Assembly: GCF_009695545.1 (NCBI RefSeq)
Contig: NZ_VUNS01000021.1
Coordinates: 1-64,000, forward strand
From: Victivallis lenta
GTDB taxonomy: Bacteria > Verrucomicrobiota > Lentisphaeria > Victivallales > Victivallaceae
Length of the DNA stretch: 64,000 nt
Direction of reading: 5' to 3'
Part shown: positions 17,847 to 27,552 of the stretch, piece by piece
Layout of the letters: each line of letters starts with the position of its first letter
How positions within the stretch are numbered: the first letter of the stretch is position 1
The notes under the pieces: model-generated
What the model saw: the letters and a program-made list of their open reading frames with translations, nothing else
The model's database searches: none
Told to the model about the DNA's origin: nothing
Translations under genes and position numbers: made by a program

Positions 17847-18690
17847 AAGATGTGCCGGAATGACCGGACTCGATCGGAAGTTGACCGGAACCGAACTTGA
17901 CGCCGCCTACGACAACACCGGTGCGGTCGCCGACAGCGCCCGGCTGCTCGCCGGGTTCGACGAACGCAGCCGCCTTCTGGCCGAACGCCGTCCGGAACGT
18001 CTCGACCTGCGGTACGGCGTGCGCGAACGCCAGCGGATCGATTACTTTGCAAGCAGTGCCGTGAATGCGCCGCTTCTGGTTTTCATCCACGGCGGCTACT
18101 GGCAAATGCGGCGCAAGGAGACCTTCCGTTTTCTGGCGAAGGGACCGCTGCGGCACGGCATCCACGTCGCCCTGCCGGGTTACACGCTCGCACCGGATCA
18201 GACGCTGACCGGTATTGTCGCGGAAATCCGCGACTCCCTGCGCTGGCTGCGGGAGCATGCCGCAGCGTGGGGAGCCGACTGCAGCCGGATCGTGGTCGCC
18301 GGCTGGTCGGCGGGCGGACATCTCGCCGCAATGATGGCTGACGAGGCGGGGGTGGTCGGCGTTCTCGCCGTCAGCGGTATTTTCGACCTGGAACCGATCT
18401 CCCGGTGCGGCCTGAATGAAAAACTCCGGCTGACGCCGGAAGAAATCACAGGGCTGAGTCCGCAGCATCGTCCTCTTTCCCGGAGTCCGCTGATCGCGGC
18501 CTGCGGCTCTGCCGAATTACCGGAGCTGCAGCGTCAAAGCTGGGATTTTGCGCGGCTCCGCGCGGCTGCGGCGCTGCCCGGCGGCGCTTTCACGCTTCCC
18601 GGGCGCAACCACTTCACAATCCTGCATGAACTGGAAGCCCCGGAAGGCAAGCTTACAGCAGCTCTGCTGAGCCTGATTCAACCGTTTTGA
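17824..18690 (+). CDS. Alpha/beta hydrolase, arylformamidase-like
   Basis: Protein of 288 residues with the HGGYW oxyanion motif at residues 89-93, the nucleophile elbow GWSAGG with Ser162, and a late His in GRNHFTILHE. This pattern fits the kynurenine formamidase/HSL-type branch of the alpha/beta hydrolases. It starts inside the allophanate hydrolase gene (23-base overlap), so the two are probably translated together. No kynurenine pathway gene is nearby. A role on an N-formyl, carbamoyl or ester derivative that feeds the operon is a guess. It is the last gene of the operon; I see no clear terminator behind it. Confidence 0.8.
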   Translation: MQKRMPFERCAGMTGLDRKLTGTELDAAYDNTGAVADSARLLAGFDERSRLLAERRPERLDLRYGVRERQRIDYFASSAVNAPLLVFIHGGYWQMRRKETFRFLAKGPLRHGIHVALPGYTLAPDQTLTGIVAEIRDSLRWLREHAAAWGADCSRIVVAGWSAGGHLAAMMADEAGVVGVLAVSGIFDLEPISRCGLNEKLRLTPEEITGLSPQHRPLSRSPLIAACGSAELPELQRQSWDFARLRAAAALPGGAFTLPGRNHFTILHELEAPEGKLTAALLSLIQPF

Positions 18691-18853
18691 GCAGGGGGAA
18701 TCTTGGGATAGAAAGATTTTCCGGCTGACCTGATATTCCGTTGAAAATCAGACGAAGCATCGTGCAGATACATTTCGGCATGTACCGGAAATACGTATAT
18801 TCAGTATATCCAGTCGGGAAGAATGTGATGCAGTTGAATTTCAGCGATTTGAT

Positions 18854-18882
18854 TTGTTCGATAATAAAGATATATTTATAAA
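18854..18882 (+). promoter_or_regulatory. Sigma-70-type promoter for the AraC gene
   Basis: TTGTTC (18854-18859) and TATAAA (18877-18882) lie 17 bases apart in an AT-rich stretch. The predicted start is close to 18889, which supports the ATG at 18924 over an upstream TTG at 18894. Confidence 0.45.
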
Positions 18883-18923
18883 AGCAGATTACGTTGATTT
18901 CACAACCCCGGCTTTTCTGTATT

Positions 18924-19802
18924 ATGCAAAGAGTCATTTCGTTTCATGACCATGCGCTTTTAAACAACTTCGGGTTATCCCTGTCTTACAGCGCTTATAA
19001 AAATATTTCAGAAGAATCGGAGCATTCTCATGATTTTCTGGAACTGGTCGTGGTTACGCATGGTTCCGGAATTCATAATTTCAACGGCGAGAAGTTTAAA
19101 CTGTCCGCCGGCAATATTTTCCTTATTATGCCCGGAATTGCACATTCTTACATCAATGAGGACAATCTGGAACTTTACAGTTATCTGTTTTTTGCCGATT
19201 TTCTTGACCATTTCCGCAGTGAACTTGAACTTATCAGCGGGTATCATCTGCTTTTCTCCCTCGAACCGATCATGGGAATGGAAAAGAGAATGAGCGGAAA
19301 TCTCTATATTTCTCCGCCGATCCTGAACAAAGTGATCGATCTTTGTCAAACGATCCGGCAATGCTTTCAGGAACAGTTACCCGGCTGCAGAGTGGAAATT
19401 TTCAGTGACTTTCTGAAAATCCTGATTTTGCTTTCAAGAAATTGCGAAGTGTACAACAAATACAGCCTGCATTATCATTATGCGCAGGAAATCAGTAAAA
19501 TCCTTTCCTATATCGAGCTGAATTATCAGCAGGAAATGTCGTTGGAATCACTGGCCAGGTCGCTCCATATGTCGCCCAGTAATTTCCGTCGTGTTTTCGC
19601 CGAAACGACAGGGTGTTCTCCCATCCGATACATCATAGACCTCAGATTGAAGAAAGCGGCAAAGCAATTGCTGGAAAATCGGAGAGACACCGTACAGCGG
19701 ATTGCCTTTTCCGCCGGTTTTCAGGACAGTAATTATTTTTCGCATCAGTTCCGAAATTATTTTGGCTGTTCGCCTTTGCAGTATCGGAAAAGGCATAATT
19801 AG
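18924..19802 (+). CDS. AraC-family transcriptional regulator
   Basis: Regulator of about 292 residues (ATG at 18924, MQRVISFHDH). The N-terminal half is a cupin-type sensor domain (SHDFLELVVVTHGSGIHNFNGEKFKLSAGN). The C-terminal half has the two AraC helix-turn-helix units (SLESLARSLHMSPSNFRRVFAETTG and VQRIAFSAGFQDSNYFSHQFRNYFG). It sits directly upstream of the carbohydrate operon beginning at 19986 and most likely controls it in response to a sugar. Together with that operon it is distinctly richer in A+T than the genes on either side. No convincing Shine-Dalgarno precedes the start. Confidence 0.85.
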   Translation: MQRVISFHDHALLNNFGLSLSYSAYKNISEESEHSHDFLELVVVTHGSGIHNFNGEKFKLSAGNIFLIMPGIAHSYINEDNLELYSYLFFADFLDHFRSELELISGYHLLFSLEPIMGMEKRMSGNLYISPPILNKVIDLCQTIRQCFQEQLPGCRVEIFSDFLKILILLSRNCEVYNKYSLHYHYAQEISKILSYIELNYQQEMSLESLARSLHMSPSNFRRVFAETTGCSPIRYIIDLRLKKAAKQLLENRRDTVQRIAFSAGFQDSNYFSHQFRNYFGCSPLQYRKRHN

Positions 19803-19889
19803 CAGATAACACCGAAAAAATATCATTTTATTAAGGTCGCGGCTCTCCTTTTTTACTATAATATTGTCGGAATCAAGAATAAAATCACA

Positions 19890-19919
19890 TTGACAGATCT
19901 TGTCATTGACCAGTTTAAT
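19890..19919 (+). promoter_or_regulatory. Promoter of the carbohydrate operon with a dyad over its -35 box
   Basis: A perfect TTGACA (19890-19895) and TTTAAT (19914-19919) are 18 bases apart, about 65 bases before the ATG at 19986. The -35 box lies in the inverted repeat TGACA-GATCT-TGTCA. Another TATAAT occurs nearby at about 19857, so more than one start site is possible. Confidence 0.45.
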
Positions 19920-19985
19920 CGCATCGAAAAGGTCTCTGCAGGTTGTCAACACCATGATTTCGGCAAGTGTAAAAAGGGGCATTTC

Positions 19986-22208
19986 ATGTTTTTCGGCAAT
20001 TCATCCATTCAATTCGATTTTACAGAAAGATATTCTTTACGCCAGATTCTCTTTGAAGGCCGGCCATTACTGGCTTCACGCAGCGGCAATGAGTTATTTG
20101 TACTGAGTTTTGTGGATCGCGAAGGCAATCCTTCGCGCCTTTCCAGTGCCGACTTCTTAACGGTTCAGGCATTTTCCGGCAAAAAAGTTCTCCGTGTCAT
20201 TTTTTCCGGCCATAATGTGATGCCCGGCCTGAAAGCCGTTGTCGCGGTTCGGCTGCAGGACGACGAGCCGCTGGCTCACTGGCATATCGCTCTGGAAAAC
20301 ATTTCCGAACAATTCATTCTCGAGTGGATCGACTTCCCCGGAATTTCAGTTCCGTACGATTTGCATGAGCGAGGCGGAAACGGCAAAATCTTCTGGCCGG
20401 GAGCGGAAGGTGTGGTTTTTGATGAGCTGCAGACCAGAGAGAACTCTGAATATTTCAAAGGGCGGGTTCTCTCCTATCCGTTGAACGGCATCAGCGGTTA
20501 CTATCCCGGAACCTGCCCCATGCAATTTATGGCACATTGGAACGATGATGCGGGCTTGTACTTTGCGGCTCATGACATGCACCATCTGCCCAAGGGCGTT
20601 GAGCTGATCTGTAAAGGGACGGATTCCGTCCGACTGTTTTATCAGATTTTCTGCGGAAATCATGTTTCCGATCATTTTTCTCTGCCTTTTTCACTGGTCA
20701 CCGGCGGCTTTCGAGGAAACTGGGAAAACGCAGCTCTCATTTATCGGAAATGGATGGAGGAAAACGATAAAAGCCTGCCGGAAAAATTATTCTCCAATCC
20801 GCAGATTCCCGATTGGCTGAAGGAGTCTCCCGTCGTATTGATTTATCCGGTGAAAGGCAATGGATTCGACACCGGGAGCGTCAGCGGCAATGAATATTTT
20901 CCATATTCCAATGCCTTGCCGACAGTCCGCAGATATGCCGCCCGCTGGAATTGCCGGATCATGGCTTTGCTGATGCACTGGGAGGGAACCGCCCCCTGGG
21001 CTCCTCCTTATGTCTGGCCTCCTTTCGGTGGAGAGGAAATGTTCAGTGAATTCGGTCGGGCGCTGCATGACGACGGCAATCTTCTGGGAGTATATTGTTC
21101 CGGGATCGGCTGGACCCAGTCAAGTTCGATCGATACCGGTTACCAGCGGAAAAAGGATTTTGAAGAGAAACATCTGGAGAATATTATGGCTGCCGGACCG
21201 CGTGGAGAGATGCGTGCAACCATATGCAACGGGCCTCCGGGGATCGGTCAGCGCATCGGTTATGAAATGTGTCCTGCTTGTGATTTTACGATCGATACCG
21301 TTTGCAACGAGATTCGTAAAATAACGGAATCGCAGGTGGACTATATTCAGTTTTTCGATCAGAATCAGGGGTGCAGCGCCCCGCTGTGTTACAACTCCGG
21401 GCATGGACATCCGGCAGCGCCGGGCCAGTGGTTAACCGGGGCGATGAGCCATTTGCTGAACGAATCGATGCGATGCGCCTCAAAAAGCGGGAGGCCGGTC
21501 ATTCTGGGATGTGAGAATGCGGCGGCTCAGCCTTACATCCGATACCTTCCTTTCAATGACCTCCGCAATCATCTGGCCTGGGCTTTTGCGCGTCCGGTCC
21601 CGGCCTACAGTATGCTCTTTCATGAATATATCAATAATTTCACCGGCAACGGAGTTTGTCTGGCCGGGTGGTTCGACCGCCGGAAAAGTCCGCAATTCCT
21701 GCAGTTCCGCATGGCTTATTCGTTTATTTCGGGTGAAGTGCTATCGGTAACCCTGAAAAAACACGGGGAAATACATTGGAGCTGGGTGTGTGACTGGGAG
21801 GAAGACGGTCCCGATCAGGAAATCCTTCAGGAACTGATCGGCAACCTGAACGATATGCGGCGCGGTGCGGCCCATGATTTTCTGGTTTTCGGGCGCATGC
21901 AGGTGAGTTGTCCGGTCCGCTGCAATCATTGGGAACTGCATTTTACAGGCAGGCGCTCTCCGATTTCTCTGCCGTGGGTGTTGAGTTCCAATTGGAGTTT
22001 TGAAGAAAGAACGGCTCAGATCCTTGTGAATTGCAACACGGAAAAGGAAGCTGTCCGTATCGAGTTTCCGGACGTGAGGCGCGGATTGCTGATTTGTGCC
22101 GATGGTAAAAAGAGTTCTTTCTGCGAACGTTCCCTGAAGCTTGAGATTCCCGGTCTTCAGCCGGTTATGATTGAATTTCAAAGAGAAGAGGCCGGGCATG
22201 ACGCATAA
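19986..22208 (+). CDS. DUF6259-type glycoside hydrolase-like protein
   Basis: Protein of 740 residues, start at 19986 after AAAAAGGGGC. There is no signal peptide, so it is probably cytoplasmic. The N-terminal part is beta-rich (residues 1-250). The middle looks like a catalytic barrel (PVVLIYPVKG, RIMALLMHWEGTAPWAPPYVWPPFGG, VDYIQFFDQNQGC, RPVILGCENAAAQPYIRYLPF) and the end is a beta-sandwich. This layout matches DUF6259 proteins common in Lentisphaerota and related to retaining glycosidase barrels. Acidic residues in FFDQN and GCENA are candidates for catalysis, but this is inference. It opens the carbohydrate operon and overlaps the next gene by 11 bases. Confidence 0.65.
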   Translation: MFFGNSSIQFDFTERYSLRQILFEGRPLLASRSGNELFVLSFVDREGNPSRLSSADFLTVQAFSGKKVLRVIFSGHNVMPGLKAVVAVRLQDDEPLAHWHIALENISEQFILEWIDFPGISVPYDLHERGGNGKIFWPGAEGVVFDELQTRENSEYFKGRVLSYPLNGISGYYPGTCPMQFMAHWNDDAGLYFAAHDMHHLPKGVELICKGTDSVRLFYQIFCGNHVSDHFSLPFSLVTGGFRGNWENAALIYRKWMEENDKSLPEKLFSNPQIPDWLKESPVVLIYPVKGNGFDTGSVSGNEYFPYSNALPTVRRYAARWNCRIMALLMHWEGTAPWAPPYVWPPFGGEEMFSEFGRALHDDGNLLGVYCSGIGWTQSSSIDTGYQRKKDFEEKHLENIMAAGPRGEMRATICNGPPGIGQRIGYEMCPACDFTIDTVCNEIRKITESQVDYIQFFDQNQGCSAPLCYNSGHGHPAAPGQWLTGAMSHLLNESMRCASKSGRPVILGCENAAAQPYIRYLPFNDLRNHLAWAFARPVPAYSMLFHEYINNFTGNGVCLAGWFDRRKSPQFLQFRMAYSFISGEVLSVTLKKHGEIHWSWVCDWEEDGPDQEILQELIGNLNDMRRGAAHDFLVFGRMQVSCPVRCNHWELHFTGRRSPISLPWVLSSNWSFEERTAQILVNCNTEKEAVRIEFPDVRRGLLICADGKKSSFCERSLKLEIPGLQPVMIEFQREEAGHDA

Positions 22209-25200
22209 GACCGTTTTTCTATCGGTTCTCCTGCTGGGGCTGAGTGTCTCCGGAAGTGAATTTGCGACAGTACAGGAAGATTTTTCAGGCACTCCCCGGT
22301 TTTACGGCAAGATCAGCGAAAATTGTTTGTACGTGGACACAAGAGCAAGCAATGCTCCGTGGAATACCATCTGGGTGGATGAAAAAGGTATTTTCAAGGC
22401 GGGGAATACTTATCTGGTGAAATTTCGCTACCGCATTACCGACCGGTTCGACGACGGACATCTTGCATTTATGGTCCGCCCCGGTGATGTGGAACATCAC
22501 CTGAACGACTTGTATGCAGAAAACGGCATGGCGAAACAGTGGACCGCAGTTCAATTCGAGGTCACGGTGCCGGATGATGCCTCTCCTTATACTTTACAGA
22601 TTCATGCGAAGGGAAAAGTTTCGGCAGAAATAAGCGGATTGGTCATTGCCTGTCAACGCACGCCGTACCGAATGATAAAACCGGGAAATACAACTTCGTT
22701 GAAGCTTCCGGCTGGATCGCAGGAATTTGAGATTGCCCAGCCTCAATTTCCAGCTGAACCGGTTATTGTGGATGCCGGCGAATTCGGTTTTTCCACCGAG
22801 GCGCCGGATAACACACAGGCCTGGCAAAGAGCTGTTGCCGCCTGCCGTACCCGGCAGGCATCAAAACTCCTTTTGCCGAAAGGAACTTTCCGCTTTACTT
22901 CAAATACTCCTCTGAAACTGGAAGATTTCAGGGATTTTGAACTGGACGGCAACGGAGCATTGTTTGTATTCCATCGAGAAAAAATGCCGATGCACAGCTC
23001 TTTTCTGGAACTCAGCCGCAATCACCGGGTGATCCTGAAAAAACTGAATATTGACTGGGATTGGGAGAAAATGCCGCTGGCCAGTACGGTTCAAGTCCTG
23101 AAAGTAGATCCTGCCCGAAAGTGGATTGAAGTGGAGTTTACTGAGTATGGCGGTTTTCCCGCTCCCGAATCCATGAGAGTGGCGGATATGGAGCAACTTG
23201 ATCCGGTCACAATGTCTGTCGGTTGTGAAAACAGCAAGGGAGCGCTGTTTGAGTTCATCCCCGGCCGGTATTCCCCGGCGGATATGACGTGGACCGCTCC
23301 CGATCGGATGATCATACGGAAAAATACCGAACAGCAGGACCATTTTTTTACCGAAATCCAGCCCGGCGAGCTGTTCAGAATGCGTCATTATTCCTATGAT
23401 GCCGGAGCTTTCATACTGGACGACAATCAGCATATCACGCTGAAAGACATCAATATTTACAGCTGTCCCGGTTTCGGCTTGCTGCTGGCCGGGCGCAATC
23501 AGAAATTTGTCGAATTGAAAAGGGTGAAAACAGTTCTTCCGAAAGGGAAAAAACGAAATATTACCAGTTGTGCCGATCCGGTTCATGGCAGTCAGTCTGC
23601 CGGTTTTCTGAAATTCATTGATTGCGAGTTCGGTTTCAGCGGTGATGATTGCATCAATATCACGGATATGCATGGGCTGGCAACAGTAACGGCTCCTGAT
23701 CGATTGCAGCTGAGCACCATTTCCATCGGAACATTTCGGGCCGGCGATGTTCTGGAGCTGCGGGAACTGAATTTTGCGCCGGTCAACCGCAGCGTGACGG
23801 TCAAAAAACTGCTGCCCGGAAATTCAAACGACGGCAGCGGCGCATTGGAGATTGCCGAAGGTCTCCCGCAGGAGCTTATCGGGCATCGCTTCGTGATTTT
23901 CAACCGGGGATATGGTACGCGCAATGTCATTATCCGTAATTGTAAATTCCATAATAACCGGGCGCGAGGCATTCTGCCTCAGGCTCAGAACATGACTATC
24001 GAAAACAATTATTTCTTTCATAACCAGGCTGGCGGAATGCAGATCGGGACAGGTTATCAGGAGCATTACTGGGGAGAAGGATTCGGCGTCAGCAATGTAG
24101 TGGTACGCAATAATGTATTTGACTACGTAAATGTCAACTCAACACGTGCAGGGAAATTTGTTCGGGATATTGAAATTCTGGCCTATGCCCTGCCGGAGAC
24201 CGATGAGCCGGTTTTTCCTCTTATGCAGGATATCCTTTTTGAGAACAACACATTTGTAAATCCGGTCGGCGCCGTGTTGTATGCTTCAGGAACCGAAAAT
24301 CTGATATTTCGTAATAATCGGATCATCAATACATTCAATCGTAAAAATGAATTTGCATACCGTGGAGCGGTAGTTCTGGAACAGGTTAAAAATGGCTTTA
24401 TCCTGGATAATGAGTGGAATTGTCATGAACTGAACGAGGGAGCCGGAGTCATCATGAATGAAACAACCTGCAAAGGAATCACTGTAAGCGGGAACCGTTT
24501 TTTTACCCTTCCGGCGTCTGTCGCCCCTTGTAAAATGGAACTCGTTTCTTCCTGGAAGATTCGCGTCACCGACACGACCGGAAAAACGGCGGTTTTACCG
24601 GTTGTTCCTCCTGTACCGGAAAAAATCGTGGATGAGCTCCATGAGAATCTCGCATTGTTCGCCCCGGATAATCCCGGCTGGGCCAGAGGCACGGTTCTGA
24701 AACATTTAGCGGCTGCCGAATGTTCTGCTGCGGGTGCGCTGCTGCCCCAGAGTGTAACTGTAAAGCGGCCGGACGGCTTTGTCATGACCCGTGGAACCGA
24801 CTATGAGCTTGATCCGTTCTGGGGAACGGTCGGGCGGTCAGCCGACGGACGAATCAAGGAAAATGATGCGGTGTTGATAGACTATTCCGTCAGAAATTCA
24901 CGTCTGGACGCGGTGATCAGGCAAAAAGACGGTTCGCTGATCATCCGCAAGGGAACTCCCGCTCCGGTTTTGGCGCAGCCTCCTCCGCTGCGTTATGGAG
25001 AACAGATGCTCGGCAGTGTTTATCTGCCGGCCGGTGCTGATACTCTGACGGATGCGTCCCTCTTCCCGGTGATGGAAACGGAATCGCCGACGGCCGTGCC
25101 TGTCGCCGAACAGCTCTTGCCGAAAACATTGAAAAAACTGAGGAACGGAGAACGGCTCCGTATTGTCGCATGGGGAGACAGCGTGACGGCAGGTACCTGG

Positions 25201-25758
25201 CTGCAGCCGGGAGAAAGAATCGGCGGAGGGTTTGCCGCTGCGCTGAAAGAGCGTTTCCCGCAAGCCGATATAGAACTGGTCACCGTGGGGTGGCCGGGAA
25301 AAAATTCCGAGATGTTTTTTGCAGAACCTCCCGGTTCGGAATGGAATTATGTCGCCAGGATTCTCGATTCCAGGCCGGATTTGATTCTGATGGAGTTTGT
25401 CAATGATGCCGGTTTGAGCTCGGATATCTGGCAAAAGAATTATACTCGGGTAGTGGAAGACGTCAGACGGATCGGAGCGGAGTTGATTCTGATGACGCCG
25501 CATTATGTCCGTCCGGATTGGATGGGATTGACGGAAGAAAAAAGATGTGACGAGGACCCGCGGCCATATGTGCAGTTTTTACGGAAGTTTGCCCGGGAAC
25601 ACAGCATTGCGCTAGCCGATGTCTCCCGCAGTTATGGCGGATTGTGGAGAAGGGGAATCCCATACACGACTTTGCTGGTCAACGGAATAAACCATCCGAA
25701 TGCGGACGGGATGAAGCTGTTTCAGAAGGCATTGCTGGACTTGTTTCCAATAAAATAG
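22198..25758 (+). CDS. Secreted beta-helix protein fused to an SGNH/GDSL hydrolase domain
   Basis: Protein of 1186 residues with a signal peptide ([21 protein letters not shown]). An N-terminal jelly-roll-like segment (about 20-155) is followed by a right-handed parallel beta-helix (about 180-790: [48 protein letters not shown]). The C-terminal domain (about 985-1186) is of the SGNH type, with WGDSVTAG near residue 992 and NHPNADG near 1165 providing the Ser and the Asp-x-x-His pair. The helix suggests a polysaccharide lyase or hydrolase, and the SGNH part an esterase removing acetyl or similar groups from the same glycan. The gene overlaps the DUF6259 gene and is followed by a pseudopilin gene. 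Confidence 0.75.
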   Translation: MTHKTVFLSVLLLGLSVSGSEFATVQEDFSGTPRFYGKISENCLYVDTRASNAPWNTIWVDEKGIFKAGNTYLVKFRYRITDRFDDGHLAFMVRPGDVEHHLNDLYAENGMAKQWTAVQFEVTVPDDASPYTLQIHAKGKVSAEISGLVIACQRTPYRMIKPGNTTSLKLPAGSQEFEIAQPQFPAEPVIVDAGEFGFSTEAPDNTQAWQRAVAACRTRQASKLLLPKGTFRFTSNTPLKLEDFRDFELDGNGALFVFHREKMPMHSSFLELSRNHRVILKKLNIDWDWEKMPLASTVQVLKVDPARKWIEVEFTEYGGFPAPESMRVADMEQLDPVTMSVGCENSKGALFEFIPGRYSPADMTWTAPDRMIIRKNTEQQDHFFTEIQPGELFRMRHYSYDAGAFILDDNQHITLKDINIYSCPGFGLLLAGRNQKFVELKRVKTVLPKGKKRNITSCADPVHGSQSAGFLKFIDCEFGFSGDDCINITDMHGLATVTAPDRLQLSTISIGTFRAGDVLELRELNFAPVNRSVTVKKLLPGNSNDGSGALEIAEGLPQELIGHRFVIFNRGYGTRNVIIRNCKFHNNRARGILPQAQNMTIENNYFFHNQAGGMQIGTGYQEHYWGEGFGVSNVVVRNNVFDYVNVNSTRAGKFVRDIEILAYALPETDEPVFPLMQDILFENNTFVNPVGAVLYASGTENLIFRNNRIINTFNRKNEFAYRGAVVLEQVKNGFILDNEWNCHELNEGAGVIMNETTCKGITVSGNRFFTLPASVAPCKMELVSSWKIRVTDTTGKTAVLPVVPPVPEKIVDELHENLALFAPDNPGWARGTVLKHLAAAECSAAGALLPQSVTVKRPDGFVMTRGTDYELDPFWGTVGRSADGRIKENDAVLIDYSVRNSRLDAVIRQKDGSLIIRKGTPAPVLAQPPPLRYGEQMLGSVYLPAGADTLTDASLFPVMETESPTAVPVAEQLLPKTLKKLRNGERLRIVAWGDSVTAGTWLQPGERIGGGFAAALKERFPQADIELVTVGWPGKNSEMFFAEPPGSEWNYVARILDSRPDLILMEFVNDAGLSSDIWQKNYTRVVEDVRRIGAELILMTPHYVRPDWMGLTEEKRCDEDPRPYVQFLRKFAREHSIALADVSRSYGGLWRRGIPYTTLLVNGINHPNADGMKLFQKALLDLFPIK

Positions 25759-25768
25759 GAGGGTTTTG

Positions 25769-25796
25769 CCTATCAGTCTTTACCTATCAGTATAGT
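25769..25796 (+). promoter_or_regulatory. Direct repeat CCTATCAGT and -10 box before the pseudopilin gene
   Basis: CCTATCAGT occurs at 25769-25777 and 25783-25791, a 14-base period, directly abutting a TATAGT at 25791-25796. Direct repeats beside a weak -35 are typical of AraC-type activator sites. The site could give the pseudopilin its own promoter inside the operon. Confidence 0.35.
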
Positions 25797-25838
25797 ATTG
25801 AAGCATCACAACACCATTGTTGCAGAAAGGAGTTATCC

Positions 25839-26531
25839 ATGAAACACAGAAACTTTACTTTGATCGAACTTTTAGTGGTTATTGCAATTATTGCTATCCT
25901 TGCAGGCATGCTTTTGCCTGCACTTAATCAGGCAAGAGAACGGGGAAGATCGGCCAATTGTATCAATAACCTGAAACAGCTTGGCCTGGGCAATATCTCT
26001 TACGCCGATTCCAATGATGACTTTGTGGTTTTGCGCAATGGCCCCTATGTACAGTCCTATTTTTGCCCGGGAGGTTCCAATGAAGCTTACTGGTTTGAAA
26101 TGCTGTATCCCTATGTGGTAGGCTCTCCCATGGCGTCCAGCACCGAGGAGTTCAATAATTTTACTGAAATGAATAAAACATTCATCTGCGGCTCGGTACA
26201 GGAAAGATATGAGGCGCAGGGTAAAAAAACAACAACTTATGGAGCGAACGGGAGACTGGCCTCCATCTATGCCGGCAATCAATATCCGGCATTGTACCCG
26301 CCGAGAAAAATGTCGGCTTGCCGGCGGCCGTCGAGCAAGGCTCTCTTCTGTGATGCCAAAAATCCCGGTCAATATTTCTTTGAAGCAGGAAACAGCGATG
26401 CTTCCGTCTGGGGGAAAGCGCATGGCCAGATGGATAATGTCGTATTCGTGGACGGACATGCCGCAGCTGTCAAAGCCCGGGGAATGGACTCCGATCAGTT
26501 TGAGAAAGATTTTGTTCTGAGCGAATGGTAA
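25839..26531 (+). CDS. Type II pseudopilin (prepilin-type N-terminus, H-X9-DG protein)
   Basis: Protein of 230 residues, start at 25839 after AAAGGAG. It begins with a prepilin signal: a short basic leader, then [27 protein letters not shown] with the conserved Glu at position 5 of the mature form, expected to be cleaved and methylated by a prepilin peptidase. The C-terminus has [13 protein letters not shown], the H-X9-DG motif of large prepilin-like families of Lentisphaerota and Planctomycetota. It is located inside a carbohydrate-degradation operon rather than a pilus operon. The same pairing occurs twice more in the window (44255-44998 and 47163-47927). Confidence 0.85.
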   Translation: MKHRNFTLIELLVVIAIIAILAGMLLPALNQARERGRSANCINNLKQLGLGNISYADSNDDFVVLRNGPYVQSYFCPGGSNEAYWFEMLYPYVVGSPMASSTEEFNNFTEMNKTFICGSVQERYEAQGKKTTTYGANGRLASIYAGNQYPALYPPRKMSACRRPSSKALFCDAKNPGQYFFEAGNSDASVWGKAHGQMDNVVFVDGHAAAVKARGMDSDQFEKDFVLSEW

Positions 26532-26532
26532 G

Positions 26533-27552
26533 ATGAAGCGTTCGAATGCCTGCTGTAATCGGAAAAAAGCCACGATACGCGATGTCGCCATGATGGTCGG
26601 AGTTACTCCCGGCACGGTTTCGCACGCTTTCAGCGGCAAACGGGCAATCAGCGATAAAGTTCGACGACAGGTATTTGACGCCGCGCGGAAGTTGGATTAC
26701 CAGCCGAATATCATTGCCCAAGCCATGCGGAACAAAGCCACCGGATTGATCGGAATCCTGATCGATCCGGCCGGCTTACAGAAAAAACAAATGCGGCTTG
26801 CCGAAATTGTCACTACTCTGCAAATGAATCATTATGATACAATAATCGGCATGACTGCACAGGAAAAAGGAAGCGGCAATTCCATGCAGAGGTTGATTTC
26901 CGGAGGACTGATAGATGGAATGATCAGCCTTCTTCCGAAAAAATTTGATGATTGCCCGGCAATGCAGGTTCCGGTCATCGATGCCGAAGCGGAAGAACGT
27001 TCGAATTACAGGAAGGCTGCCGGGAAAGTTGTTAATTATTTTCGGGCTTGCGGGCATTGCCGAATTGGCTGCATTGCGCCGAAAGCTCATATTTTCCCCC
27101 AAGTTCTCGGCGATGTACTGGAAGAGAAAGGTATTTGGTGCGAATCGGAATATTGTTTCGAGGAAAGGGATAGCGTGGAAACCGGCATGAGCGGTGCGGA
27201 AAGACTCATCGGGCATCAGTCGGCTACAGCAGTGATCGTAATCGGCGAAGCAATTGCCGAGGGGGTATATCGGTGGGCTTCCCTGCACAAAATTCCGATT
27301 CCCGCCCGACTGTCGCTGATCGGGGTGGACATGATGAACGAGATATTCTGCCGAAAATTCTCTTTGACGACAATTCGACACACTCCGGGGGACTGGATAC
27401 AAAACGCGGTAAACAGACTTCTTTGTAAAATCAATCGTTCCGAGTTCATGCCTGATGGAATTTATCCTGAATTGATAATATGCGGTTCCGTGGCTTCCGC
27501 GTTTACGGAATTCGGCAATACCTCATGTGAGATGAAAAATGAAATTTTATGA
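26533..27552 (+). CDS. LacI-family transcriptional regulator
   Basis: Regulator of 339 residues that starts one base after the pseudopilin stop. The N-terminal helix-turn-helix reads KKATIRDVAMMVGVTPGTVSHAFSGKRAISDKVRR, with the hinge helix in LDYQPNIIAQAMRNKATGLIGIL. A periplasmic-binding-protein-like sensor domain follows (about 70-330), ending in the usual SLTTIRHTPGDWIQNAVNRLL region. It likely represses part of the surrounding operon until a sugar binds. It lies within the operon, so it may be autoregulated. Its 3' end overlaps the next gene by 14 bases. Confidence 0.88.
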   Translation: MKRSNACCNRKKATIRDVAMMVGVTPGTVSHAFSGKRAISDKVRRQVFDAARKLDYQPNIIAQAMRNKATGLIGILIDPAGLQKKQMRLAEIVTTLQMNHYDTIIGMTAQEKGSGNSMQRLISGGLIDGMISLLPKKFDDCPAMQVPVIDAEAEERSNYRKAAGKVVNYFRACGHCRIGCIAPKAHIFPQVLGDVLEEKGIWCESEYCFEERDSVETGMSGAERLIGHQSATAVIVIGEAIAEGVYRWASLHKIPIPARLSLIGVDMMNEIFCRKFSLTTIRHTPGDWIQNAVNRLLCKINRSEFMPDGIYPELIICGSVASAFTEFGNTSCEMKNEIL

